Both the position numbers and the translations under genes were made by a program. From Comamonadaceae bacterium (GTDB lineage Bacteria; Pseudomonadota; Gammaproteobacteria; Burkholderiales; Burkholderiaceae_C), in NCBI GenBank assembly GCA_027488115.1, contig JAIYCG010000001.1, forward strand, positions 124,001 through 188,000: a stretch of 64,000 nucleotides of DNA. The letters run 5' to 3'. A model generated the notes under the pieces. That model saw only the letters and a list, made by a program, of their open reading frames with translations, had not been told where the DNA came from and searched no databases. The stretch's first letter is position 1. Every line of letters begins with the position of its first letter. This document shows positions 49,223-58,462 of this stretch, in pieces.

Positions 49223-51505
49223 ATGAAATTTCGTTTTCCGATTGTCATTATCGACGAAGACTACCGTTCTGAAAACACTTCTGGACTGGGTATTCGTGCC
49301 TTGGCTCAAGCCATTGAAACTGAAGGCTTTGAAGTTCTGGGTGTGACCAGTTACGGTGATCTATCGCAATTTGCTCAGCAACAATCTCGGGCCAGTGCAT
49401 TCATCTTGTCGATTGACGATGAAGAATTTTCGCCAGGACCTGATTTAGATCCTGCCGTCTTAAGCTTGCGAGCCTTCATTGAAGAGGTTCGACGCAAAAA
49501 TGCAGATGTACCCATTTACATCTACGGCGAAACAAAAACATCGCGCCACATACCCAACGACATCTTGCGTGAGTTGCATGGCTTCATTCACATGTTTGAA
49601 GACACGCCTGAGTTTGTGTCACGGCATATTATTCGGGAAGCCAAAAGTTATTTGGAAGGTGTTCAACCTCCCTTCTTCAAAGCCTTGCTTGATTATGCGG
49701 AAGATGGTTCTTACTCTTGGCATTGCCCAGGACACTCAGGGGGCGTGGCATTTCTGAAGAGCCCTGTGGGGCAGATGTACCACCAGTTTTATGGTGAGAA
49801 CATGCTGCGCGCAGACGTGTGCAATGCGGTAGAGGAACTGGGTCAATTGTTGGACCACAATGGCGCCATCGGTGAAAGCGAACGCAACGCTGCTCGTATT
49901 TTCAACGCCGACCATTGTTTCTTTGTGACCAACGGCACCAGCACATCCAACAAGATGGTTTGGCATCATGCTGTTGCGCCAGGTGATGTGGTGGTGGTCG
50001 ATCGCAACTGCCACAAGTCTATTTTGCACGCCATCATCATGACGGGTGCTATTCCAGTTTTCTTGAAACCCACACGCAACCATTACGGAATCATTGGCCC
50101 CATTCCGCAAAGTGAGTTTGCGGTGGCCAGCATTCAAGCCAAGATCAAGGCCAACCCACTCTTGAAAGGCATTGATGCCAAAAAAGTGAAGCCCAGGGTC
50201 ATGACCTTGACGCAATCAACCTACGACGGCGTTTTGTACAACACGGAAACCATCAAAGGTATCCTCGACGGTTATGTGGAAAACTTACACTTTGACGAAG
50301 CTTGGTTGCCGCACGCCGCTTTCCATCCTTTTTATGGCACTTACCACGCCATGGGGAAAAAACGCCCACGGCCGAAGCATTCTTTGGTGTACGCCACACA
50401 ATCTATTCACAAGCTGTTGGCTGGCATTAGCCAAGCCAGCCATGTGCTCATTCAAGATTCGCAGAACACCAAGCTAGACCGGCACTTGTTCAACGAAGCT
50501 TATTTGATGCACACCAGCACCAGCCCCCAATACAGCATCATTGCCAGTTGTGACGTGGCTGCAGCCATGATGGAACCCCCAGGTGGAACGGCATTGGTGG
50601 AAGAAAGTATTGCCGAGGCGCTTGACTTTCGCCGCGCCATGCGCAAAGTCGATCATGAGTACGGAAAGGACTGGTGGTTCAAGGTTTGGGGCCCCGAGAA
50701 TTTGGTCGAAGAAGGCATTGGTCGCGCTGAAGATTGGATTCTGCGAAGCGACCCGAAAAAGAAGGGCGGCAAGTGGCACGGGTTTGGTCAAATGGCCGAC
50801 GGCTTCAACATGCTCGACCCCATCAAGGCCACGATTGTCACGCCAGGCTTGAATTTAGATGGCAAGTTTGACAAAACAGGCATTCCTGCTTCTGTGCTGA
50901 CCAAGTTTTTAACTGAGCATGGCGTGGTGGTTGAAAAAACTGGCTTGTACAGTTTCTTCATCATGTTCACCATTGGTATTACCAAAGGTCGTTGGAATTC
51001 TTTGCTGACTGCTTTGCAGCAGTTCAAAGACGACTACGACCGCAACCAACCCATGTGGCGCATCATGCCGGAGTTTTGTCAGAAGCAGCCAAAGTATGAG
51101 CGCATGGGCTTGCGCGATTTGTGTCAGCACATTCACGCCCTGTACGCCAAATACGATATTGCGCGACTCACCACAGAAATGTATTTGTCAGACTTGACGC
51201 CCGCCATGACGCCTGCAGATGCTTATGCGCACATTGCACGTCGTCAAACTGAGCGTGTTTCAATTGACGAACTTGAAGGTCGCATTACAGTTGGTCTGGT
51301 AACTCCCTATCCTCCAGGCATTCCTTTGTTGGTGCCTGGTGAAGTCTTCAACAAGAAGATTGTCGACTACCTCAAGTTTTCTCGTGAGTTCAACCTTCAG
51401 TGCCCTGGCTTCGAAACCGACATACATGGCTTGGTCGAGGAGAAGGGCGAGGACGGCGTCAAACGTTACTTTGCAGATTGCGTTCGCGTAGCCGCTCAAC
51501 CTTGA
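49223..51505 (+). CDS. Orn/Lys/Arg decarboxylase (class I PLP enzyme)
   Basis: The start MKFRFPIVIIDEDYRSENTS gives 760 residues, the length of biodegradative basic amino acid decarboxylases; the track adds seven unlikely codons. An N-terminal wing domain is followed by the PLP domain with FVTNGTSTSNKMVWHHA, HFDEAW and the cofactor lysine in YATQSIHKLLAG, then a C-terminal domain ending GLVEEKGEDGVKRYF. The family makes cadaverine, putrescine or agmatine and consumes protons. Which amino acid is used cannot be read. No antiporter gene is adjacent. Confidence 0.9.
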   Translation: MKFRFPIVIIDEDYRSENTSGLGIRALAQAIETEGFEVLGVTSYGDLSQFAQQQSRASAFILSIDDEEFSPGPDLDPAVLSLRAFIEEVRRKNADVPIYIYGETKTSRHIPNDILRELHGFIHMFEDTPEFVSRHIIREAKSYLEGVQPPFFKALLDYAEDGSYSWHCPGHSGGVAFLKSPVGQMYHQFYGENMLRADVCNAVEELGQLLDHNGAIGESERNAARIFNADHCFFVTNGTSTSNKMVWHHAVAPGDVVVVDRNCHKSILHAIIMTGAIPVFLKPTRNHYGIIGPIPQSEFAVASIQAKIKANPLLKGIDAKKVKPRVMTLTQSTYDGVLYNTETIKGILDGYVENLHFDEAWLPHAAFHPFYGTYHAMGKKRPRPKHSLVYATQSIHKLLAGISQASHVLIQDSQNTKLDRHLFNEAYLMHTSTSPQYSIIASCDVAAAMMEPPGGTALVEESIAEALDFRRAMRKVDHEYGKDWWFKVWGPENLVEEGIGRAEDWILRSDPKKKGGKWHGFGQMADGFNMLDPIKATIVTPGLNLDGKFDKTGIPASVLTKFLTEHGVVVEKTGLYSFFIMFTIGITKGRWNSLLTALQQFKDDYDRNQPMWRIMPEFCQKQPKYERMGLRDLCQHIHALYAKYDIARLTTEMYLSDLTPAMTPADAYAHIARRQTERVSIDELEGRITVGLVTPYPPGIPLLVPGEVFNKKIVDYLKFSREFNLQCPGFETDIHGLVEEKGEDGVKRYFADCVRVAAQP

Positions 51506-51519
51506 TTGACACGGCCATG

Positions 51520-51549
51520 AAAAAACCGCTCCGAGGAGCGGTTTTTTTT
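51520..51549. terminator. Bidirectional intrinsic terminator after the decarboxylase gene
   Basis: AAAAAACCGCTCC and GGAGCGGTTTTTT pair perfectly around the loop GA, with more Ts following. It lies between the convergent decarboxylase (stop 51505) and TonB-receptor (stop 51584) genes and could serve both. Confidence 0.92.
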
Positions 51550-51583
51550 AGCTAAGCCCCAGAAGCAATCTGGGGTGTTGTGA

Positions 51584-54262
51584 TCAGAACTTGTAGTTCG
51601 CTTTCACAACCATCGCACGACCCAATGGATCTGTGTAACGTGGGTCGTAACCTTGTTGGAACGTGGCACCTTGGTTTGAGAAAGGTGGTTTGGTATCAAA
51701 CACGTTACGCAACACTGCGCCCAATGTCAGGTTTTTCATGCCTGTGTAGCTCACACCAAAGTCAACCAATGTGTAGGCTTTGACTTCATTGATGTACGAA
51801 GGATCGGCATTTTCATCGGTGTAACCAGACATGTAACGCACGCCAGCGCTGTAACGATAGTTACCTTGTGCCATGGTGGTTGACAAGTTGTGCTTCCAAC
51901 GAAAGATGGGGCTGGAGTCTTTGTACTTGCCAGCGTTTTCAATGTACTCGCCATTGATTTCACGTTGGTATTTGTAGCTGTTGACGTAAGTGCCATCGTA
52001 GTTGAAGTTGGTTTTCAAGCCAGCAATGGTGGTGGAGTAAGCCGCACTGAAGTCCAAACCATTTGTTTTCACATTGCCCAAGTTATCGGTCAATGTTTTG
52101 ATGTAAGCGATAGCACTCGAGCCAGCCACAACTTGGCAACGTTCCCAATTGGCAGCTTCGGCATTGCTCAAAGTATTGCAGCGAATGATTTTGCTAGCGT
52201 ATTTGGTGGGATCGTCAAATATGGTTTGTTCTGGGAATGAACCAATTTGGCTCTTCACTTGAACATTCCAATAGTCAACTGTCATGAGCAAGTTCTTGGT
52301 GGGCTGGAAAGCTGTACCAAAGCTCACTGCTTTTGACTTCTCTGGCTGAACATCAGGATTGCCACCATTCAAAGCTTGAGTTTGCTGACCACAATCACGT
52401 GATGTGATACCGGCTGCTGTAGCCTTACCGCCAGCGCACAAGATCGGGTCGTTGTAGGCATTGCTAGAGAAGGTACGTGACTGAGGACCAAACACATCAT
52501 CCAAAGATGGGGCACGGAAACCCGTGTTGGCAGAACCACGCAACACAGCGGTTGGTGACAATGTGTAACGGAAGCCCACTTTGGGGTTCACGCTGTTGCC
52601 AAAGTCGCTGTAATTGTCGGCACGCAAAGCGGCTTGCAATTCCAACTGCTTGGACACTGGGAAAATGGCTTCTGCCACTACAGCTGTTACTGTGCGTGAT
52701 GCGTCGTTGACGTGATAAGGGCTGCGACCAGCAGATGGGACATTGCTGACCAAGTCGTCATCGGTGTTGGTAGAGTATCCTTCTCGGCGAGCTTCAGCTC
52801 CCAAAGAAATGGCCGCATTGCCACCATCCATTTTGAACCAATCGCGATTGAATCGAGCGTCAACACCGGTCGCTGTGCCGCGGCCAGTGGAGAATGTGCC
52901 GCGTGCTTTGGCAGCATCAATGTAGTCCAAAGCGGCCTGTGAGTTTGCGCCAAATGGGTTCAACAAGCCACTCGTGACGCCAGCTTGAATTTTTGATTTG
53001 CTGACATAGCCATTGGTTGGACCATCAGAGACTGTGCTAGAAGCAGAGTAGAAACCAGTTTTGTAGTCCCATGCACCCTCTACGCCAGACAAATCAACCA
53101 CAACTCGGTTGGCTGTTGCATTGGAGGTGTTTTCACGACGTCCTGCTGGCACCATGCGCCAGCCAATGCCGATCAAGCCCTTGGTGGCATCTAAGCCTGA
53201 GAATGTCTTGGGATAGAAGGGGCTCGTGATAGGCATGGTCATGCCAGTAACGGGGTCGGGTGCAACGCGTGCAACGTTGGTGTTTTCTGAGTGAACAGCT
53301 TCCACAGTTAACAAACGACTGTCACTCAAACGGAACGAGCCTTTGGCGTTGATGTTCAGATTCTCTGTTTCAGGAATGATGTCGATTGCCGAGGTGTAGT
53401 CGTATCGGCAAGTGACGCCACCTTGAAACAATGAGCCTGGAGGCGCGCAAGTAGGCGCTGTGATGTTGCCAGACTTGATTGCACCTGTTTTGTCGTAGTA
53501 ATTGAAATTGGCAGGAAACGTGGTGCCTGAGGTTTTGTTCAATCCTGATGAAGGAATCACACCCGTAGCACCGAAAGCGCGGTCAGTGGCTTTTGCTGAT
53601 GCCTGTGCCTTGTTGTCCATTGAGAACCACAAGTTGTAGCCGTCTTTGGACAAAGAGCCCTGGCCGCCAGAGAAAGTGAAACGCTTGATCTGGCCACCTG
53701 TTGTGGATGGGGAAGTGTTTTCAACTGCCAGATCCATGCCTTGGTAGTCACGCTTCGTAATGAAGTTGATCACACCACCCACAGCATCGGTGCCGTAAAT
53801 GGCAGATGCGCCATCGCGCAATACTTCGATGCGCTCTAAGGCAGCAAAAGGAATAGCGTTCAAATCAACAGCGCTAGCGCCAATGCCAAAGAAAGCCAAA
53901 CGACGTCCGTTCAACAATATCAATGTTTTGTTGGAACCTAGACCGCGCAAGCTGGCGTAAGAGCCGCCACCTGTGGCTGAGCCAATGCTTTGGCTACCAC
54001 CCGCGCTAGATTGGCTTGCTGTGATGCGCTGGACAATTTCTTCTGTTGACGTTACACCAACAGATCTCAACTCATCGGCTGAGTAAATCGAAACTGGCAG
54101 AGCACTTTGGTTTTCAATGGAGCGTTTGATTGAAGACCCTGTGATGGTCACTGTTTCAACCTGTTGAGCTTGTGCAAATTGCATGCTCGCCAGCGTCAAA
54201 GCAGTGCCACCGAATGCCAGGCAAAGCTGACGATTCAGGGTGCTGATTTTGAATTGAGGCAT
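51584..54262 (-). CDS. TonB-dependent outer-membrane receptor 1
   Basis: The 892-residue protein has a signal peptide ending near QFAQA-QQ, a plug domain with SLRGLGSNKTLILLNGRRLA and LRDGASAIYGTDAVGGVINF, and a beta-barrel ending ANYKF with the terminal phenylalanine used by the barrel-assembly machinery. The sequence VETVTITGSSIKRS suggests a receptor of the large TonB class common in Comamonadaceae. The ligand is unknown. It resembles the receptor beyond fabI and probably arose by duplication. Energy would come from a TonB-ExbBD complex encoded elsewhere. Confidence 0.9.
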   Translation of the reverse strand: MPQFKISTLNRQLCLAFGGTALTLASMQFAQAQQVETVTITGSSIKRSIENQSALPVSIYSADELRSVGVTSTEEIVQRITASQSSAGGSQSIGSATGGGSYASLRGLGSNKTLILLNGRRLAFFGIGASAVDLNAIPFAALERIEVLRDGASAIYGTDAVGGVINFITKRDYQGMDLAVENTSPSTTGGQIKRFTFSGGQGSLSKDGYNLWFSMDNKAQASAKATDRAFGATGVIPSSGLNKTSGTTFPANFNYYDKTGAIKSGNITAPTCAPPGSLFQGGVTCRYDYTSAIDIIPETENLNINAKGSFRLSDSRLLTVEAVHSENTNVARVAPDPVTGMTMPITSPFYPKTFSGLDATKGLIGIGWRMVPAGRRENTSNATANRVVVDLSGVEGAWDYKTGFYSASSTVSDGPTNGYVSKSKIQAGVTSGLLNPFGANSQAALDYIDAAKARGTFSTGRGTATGVDARFNRDWFKMDGGNAAISLGAEARREGYSTNTDDDLVSNVPSAGRSPYHVNDASRTVTAVVAEAIFPVSKQLELQAALRADNYSDFGNSVNPKVGFRYTLSPTAVLRGSANTGFRAPSLDDVFGPQSRTFSSNAYNDPILCAGGKATAAGITSRDCGQQTQALNGGNPDVQPEKSKAVSFGTAFQPTKNLLMTVDYWNVQVKSQIGSFPEQTIFDDPTKYASKIIRCNTLSNAEAANWERCQVVAGSSAIAYIKTLTDNLGNVKTNGLDFSAAYSTTIAGLKTNFNYDGTYVNSYKYQREINGEYIENAGKYKDSSPIFRWKHNLSTTMAQGNYRYSAGVRYMSGYTDENADPSYINEVKAYTLVDFGVSYTGMKNLTLGAVLRNVFDTKPPFSNQGATFQQGYDPRYTDPLGRAMVVKANYKF

Positions 54263-54435
54263 TTTTGAGTCCTTTTGTATTTAAATGAATATGAGTTTGA
54301 ATATAAAAATCTTTTAAAAAAGTTACAAACATGAGTGTTTGGACTAAAAAAAGACCAAAAGTTACATTCCAATAACTCAATTGCTAAATATGTGACAAAA
54401 ATAAGAAAATTACTATTCTGACTTTCGTAAATGTT

Positions 54436-54462
54436 AAAAAAAAACAACGCCCACAGGCGTTG
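54436..54462 (-). terminator. Intrinsic terminator after fabI
   Basis: Read on the minus strand, CAACGCC pairs with GGCGTTG around a four-base loop and is followed by nine Ts. It lies 30 bases after the fabI stop and separates fabI from the downstream receptor gene on the same strand. Confidence 0.9.
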
Positions 54463-54491
54463 CTTTTTGGAGTCACATTGCCTGGTCATTT

Positions 54492-55277
54492 TTAAACGCC
54501 CCCAATGCCCCCAACCACATGACTGAATCCGCCGTCTACATACACAATTTCAGCGGAGATGCCGGCAGACAAAGGACTCATTAAGAAAGCGGCCGTGTTG
54601 CCTACGTCTTCAATTGTTACATTTCGACGAATGGGTGAAGCGGCTGCAACAGCACTTAAAATTTTGCCGAAGTCTTTGATGCCACTGGCTGCCAGTGTTT
54701 TGATAGGTCCTGCGCTGATGCCATTGACGCGAATGTTTTTGGGCCCAAGGGAGTCTGCCAAATATCGAACTGAGGCTTCGAGTGATGCTTTCGCAAGACC
54801 CATGGTGTTGTAGTTGGGTACCACTTTGAGTGCGCCAAGGTAAGTCAGGGTAAGCAGGGCAGAATTTTCATTTAAATAGGGCAACGCTGCCTTGGCCATG
54901 GCAGGGAAAGAATAGGCGCTAATGTCATGCGCAATTTTGAAGCCCTCGCGGCTCAGGCCTTCAATGAAGTCGCCCGCAATTGCTTCACGGGGTGCGTAAC
55001 CAATGCTGTGAACGAAGCCATCAAACTTGGGCCAAGTGACAGCCAAGTCTGTGAACAGTTTGTCGATCTGCGCATCGTCACCTACATCACAGTCAAAAAT
55101 AAGCTTGGAGTCAAAGTCGGCTGCAAACTCTGTAATTCTGTCTTTGAAGCGCTCGCCCACGTAACTGAAAGCAAGTTCAGCGCCTTGTGCGTGGCATGCT
55201 TTGGCAATGCCATAGGCAATTGAACGGTTTGACAAAACCCCCGTAATGAGGATTTTTTTACCTTTTAAGAAGCTCAT
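54492..55277 (-). CDS. fabI: Enoyl-[acyl-carrier-protein] reductase FabI
   Basis: The start [20 protein letters not shown] gives 261 residues; the track start is a TTG seven codons earlier and is rejected. [15 protein letters not shown] is the NADH-binding loop of FabI, and the catalytic Tyr and Lys lie in [24 protein letters not shown]. It reduces the enoyl-ACP double bond in the last step of each fatty-acid elongation round. It has its own terminator and is divergent from receptor 2. Confidence 0.94.
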   Translation of the reverse strand: MSFLKGKKILITGVLSNRSIAYGIAKACHAQGAELAFSYVGERFKDRITEFAADFDSKLIFDCDVGDDAQIDKLFTDLAVTWPKFDGFVHSIGYAPREAIAGDFIEGLSREGFKIAHDISAYSFPAMAKAALPYLNENSALLTLTYLGALKVVPNYNTMGLAKASLEASVRYLADSLGPKNIRVNGISAGPIKTLAASGIKDFGKILSAVAAASPIRRNVTIEDVGNTAAFLMSPLSAGISAEIVYVDGGFSHVVGGIGGV

Positions 55278-55443
55278 CGTGTCGTTCTCGTTGATCAAAG
55301 TCTCATTTTGACACGATCAGTTTTTGCACCCCCTCATTCAAATGTTGTCTATTTACAACATAGGGTTCTTTCTATCAGTGAACCTGTTTTCGGTCATTAA
55401 ACTGACAAATTCATTAAAACCACTAAAAAAGAAGGTCCTCAAG

Positions 55444-58320
55444 ATGTTCAAACCATCCAAGATCAGCCTGGCTGTCATGGTTCTCATGACCACAGGTTTT
55501 AGCCAAATGTCCTTAGCCCAATCTTCAGGCATGGCAGAAGTCATGATCACTGGCTCCAATTTAAAGCGTGCCGACAAAGAAGGCACGTCCCCTATTCAAA
55601 CCATTACAGCTCAGGAAATACAGCAGTCTGGTGCTACAAGTGCCCTTCAACTGTTGAAAGCAGTTCCCTCTATGGGCGTCGGCGGCTACAACGATACACC
55701 TGATCAAAATGGCTTTTCTCGCGGTGTGGCCACGGCATCGCTTCGCGCCTTAGGTTCAACTTCAACCTTGATTTTGCTGAACGGTCGTCGCATGACGCCA
55801 TCTGCATATGCAAACCCCAACAATGGTCAGTCAACACTTTACGACTTGAATAGCATTCCAATTTCTGCCATTGAGCGCATCGAAATTTTCAAAGATGGTG
55901 CGTCTGCTGTGTATGGATCAGATGCCATGGCAGGTGTGATTAACTTCATCACCAAAACAGGTTTTGTGGGCAGTGAAATTTCCACCAGCATGGGCTCTAA
56001 TGACAACCAAGAATTTGGTCGTCGCAATGTGAATGGCACCTTGGGTGTAGGTGATTACAAGGCAGATGGCAAGAGCCTGATGTTGTCCTTTGATTTATCG
56101 ACTCAAAATGCTACCAATGTTCGCGATGGCTCCTTTGACATAAGAGCTTCTGAATATGCAGCGATGAACAATCGCTTAATTCCCTATTACAGCTACGTGA
56201 CCAATCAACCGTTCTTCTTCAAAGAGCGTACGTTGAATTCAAAGTCATTTTTTACCACGGGTAACGCAACTTCCCCCAACATTTTGAACACATTGAATTG
56301 TGATCCCTCCAAACAACTTGTGGGCGGAGCTGCCTATGGCATTGCCTCATCCAGCTTTTTGTTTGGACGCACTTTTTGTAACTACGATGGCGATGCATTC
56401 ACCGATGTGCAAACCGCAGGTCAAGACTTCAGTCTTTTGGGCATTGGCAAATTTAGAATCAATGAAAACTTAACGGCTTTCAGTGAGTTTGCTTTCAACG
56501 ACACCAAGAGGACTTACCGATCTCCCGCCCGAACCATCAGTGGTACAGCCCCAACTACCAATTTCTTGGTGGGTGGCATTGCAGATCCGTTCCAAGCTAT
56601 TTTGCCGATTGGTCACCCTGACAACCCATTCAAAGATGCACGAACAGCCGTTGCTTATCGTTTTGAAAACCTCAAAACTGGAACTGATTTGTCAAACCAA
56701 AATGCAAGGGTCTTGGCAGGCTTGAAGGGCGTTCAAGGCGATTGGGATTGGGAATCTGCAGTGTTGTGGAACCAGTCACGCCGTGAAGAAACTTCCTACG
56801 GCTTCCTTTATTTGCCCACATTGCGCAAATTGATCACGGAAAATCGTTCATTGGCTTCTCTCGCTGCGGACCCAACCATCACCAAAGATTTGACCAACGT
56901 CGGCATCGCTGAAATTGTTCAGTGGGATGCCAAGGCGACCCGAGAATTGGGTCAATTGCCAGGTGGCAAGATTGGTTTGGCTGTAGGTATTGAAGCTCGC
57001 CAAGAACGTTTGGGAATCGATCCTGATCCCGCTAATGCACGTGGTGACATTTTGGGCTTGTCCACAACGGCCATTCAAAGTAAGCGGGACGTGATGTCTT
57101 CGTTCTTCGAATTGCGTGCGCCTTTCACTCAAACTTTCGAAATGGATTTCGCTGGGCGCTTCGACAAGTACCCCAGTTTTAAAACCAATTTCGTTCCCAA
57201 AGTCGGTGCTAAGTGGAAGGCACAAGACGGACTTGCCTTCCGCGGTACTTACTCAGAGGGATTCCGTGCCCCTGCTTTGTCACAAGTGGCTTCAGGCGGC
57301 GCACAATTCTTCTTGAATGGTACGGTCGATCCCATTCGATGCCCAGATGGCGTTACGCCAGTTGCAGGCGCTGACCAATCTGATTGCTCCAAAAGTGTAT
57401 CTGGCGTTGGTGGCTCAAACCCTGATCTCAAGCCAGAGAAATCCAAAGGATTCTCCTTGGGACTCATTTATTCTCCCACCAAAGACATCGATGTGTTGAT
57501 TGACACTTACAAAGTCCGCCAAGAAAACGAAGTGGCTTTGGGGAGTGCAACTTATTTGTTGGAACACCCAGATCGCTTTCCTGCAGATGCGATTACGCGT
57601 GACACCAATCCTTTGAATCAATTGAAGGATGCCAGTGGCAACCCGATTCCTGGTACAGGGCCCTTGATCGCGGTTAAAACACCTTGGGTGAACCAAGGTG
57701 CAACGGAGATCACTGGCATTGACTTGGAGTTGAAGTCCCGCAACAACTTGGGTGAGTATGGTCGCTTGACCTCTTCATTCAAGATGACGCACTTGATGTC
57801 TTATATGCGCGCAGAGGCGCCAGGTGATTTCATGCGCAATGCGGTGGGAACCAGTGGTGGCTTGAACGATTGGGCCACATCTGTGGGTGCTATTCCCCGC
57901 AATCGCTTTAGCTTGTCAACAGCTTTAGAGCAGGGCTCACACATCTTCTTGGCTGCCATGAAGATGACCACCTCTATTTCTATGATGCGACGTTATGACG
58001 GTGCGAATGAGTACCCAGAGGCCTATTGCCACTACGGTTCTGGACAGCCTAAAACAGCCACTTCCTTGGGTGGCGTGCCTCTGTACAACACCTATTACCC
58101 AGACTGCAAAGTGCCATCTTGGAAAACCTTTGATGTGGGCTACATGTACAACGGCATTAAAAACTTTAACTTGGGTGTGAACATTTCGAATGTATTTGAC
58201 AAGCCAGCACCTTACTATCCTGGTTCCAACACCAGCACCACAGTTCAACAGGGTTACAACTCTAGCCTGTATAACAACACGGGTCGTTACACTCGCTTTA
58301 CAGCCAAGTACACCTTCTGA
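55444..58320 (+). CDS. TonB-dependent outer-membrane receptor 2
   Basis: The start MFKPSKISLAVMVLMTTGFS, preceded by AAGAAGGT, gives a signal peptide cut near MSLA-QS and 958 residues; the track adds 40 codons that lie mostly in the promoter region. The plug contains SLRALGSTSTLILLNGRRM and FKDGASAVYGSDAMAGVINF, and the barrel ends TAKYTF. It is related to receptor 1. A terminator follows, then a binding protein and permeases of an oligopeptide-type ABC system. The shared neighbourhood suggests a common ligand, but the terminator means they may be transcribed apart. Confidence 0.9.
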   Translation: MFKPSKISLAVMVLMTTGFSQMSLAQSSGMAEVMITGSNLKRADKEGTSPIQTITAQEIQQSGATSALQLLKAVPSMGVGGYNDTPDQNGFSRGVATASLRALGSTSTLILLNGRRMTPSAYANPNNGQSTLYDLNSIPISAIERIEIFKDGASAVYGSDAMAGVINFITKTGFVGSEISTSMGSNDNQEFGRRNVNGTLGVGDYKADGKSLMLSFDLSTQNATNVRDGSFDIRASEYAAMNNRLIPYYSYVTNQPFFFKERTLNSKSFFTTGNATSPNILNTLNCDPSKQLVGGAAYGIASSSFLFGRTFCNYDGDAFTDVQTAGQDFSLLGIGKFRINENLTAFSEFAFNDTKRTYRSPARTISGTAPTTNFLVGGIADPFQAILPIGHPDNPFKDARTAVAYRFENLKTGTDLSNQNARVLAGLKGVQGDWDWESAVLWNQSRREETSYGFLYLPTLRKLITENRSLASLAADPTITKDLTNVGIAEIVQWDAKATRELGQLPGGKIGLAVGIEARQERLGIDPDPANARGDILGLSTTAIQSKRDVMSSFFELRAPFTQTFEMDFAGRFDKYPSFKTNFVPKVGAKWKAQDGLAFRGTYSEGFRAPALSQVASGGAQFFLNGTVDPIRCPDGVTPVAGADQSDCSKSVSGVGGSNPDLKPEKSKGFSLGLIYSPTKDIDVLIDTYKVRQENEVALGSATYLLEHPDRFPADAITRDTNPLNQLKDASGNPIPGTGPLIAVKTPWVNQGATEITGIDLELKSRNNLGEYGRLTSSFKMTHLMSYMRAEAPGDFMRNAVGTSGGLNDWATSVGAIPRNRFSLSTALEQGSHIFLAAMKMTTSISMMRRYDGANEYPEAYCHYGSGQPKTATSLGGVPLYNTYYPDCKVPSWKTFDVGYMYNGIKNFNLGVNISNVFDKPAPYYPGSNTSTTVQQGYNSSLYNNTGRYTRFTAKYTF

Positions 58321-58368
58321 TGTTGTATCGATTTTGATTTAACTTTTTGTGAATTGAAATTTCTAAAG

Positions 58369-58391
58369 CGCCTCTTCTTGAGGCGTTTTTT
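58369..58391 (+). terminator. Intrinsic terminator after TonB-dependent receptor 2
   Basis: CGCCTC and GAGGCG form a six-base stem around the loop TTCTT, extended by AAG-side pairs, and are followed by six Ts. It lies 49 bases after the receptor stop. Confidence 0.88.
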
Positions 58392-58462
58392 CTTTGATAT
58401 TGAGATTTTTCACAGTGCATTCAGCTTGCGCTAAAGTAAGGCATCTCTTCAAACTCACAATC

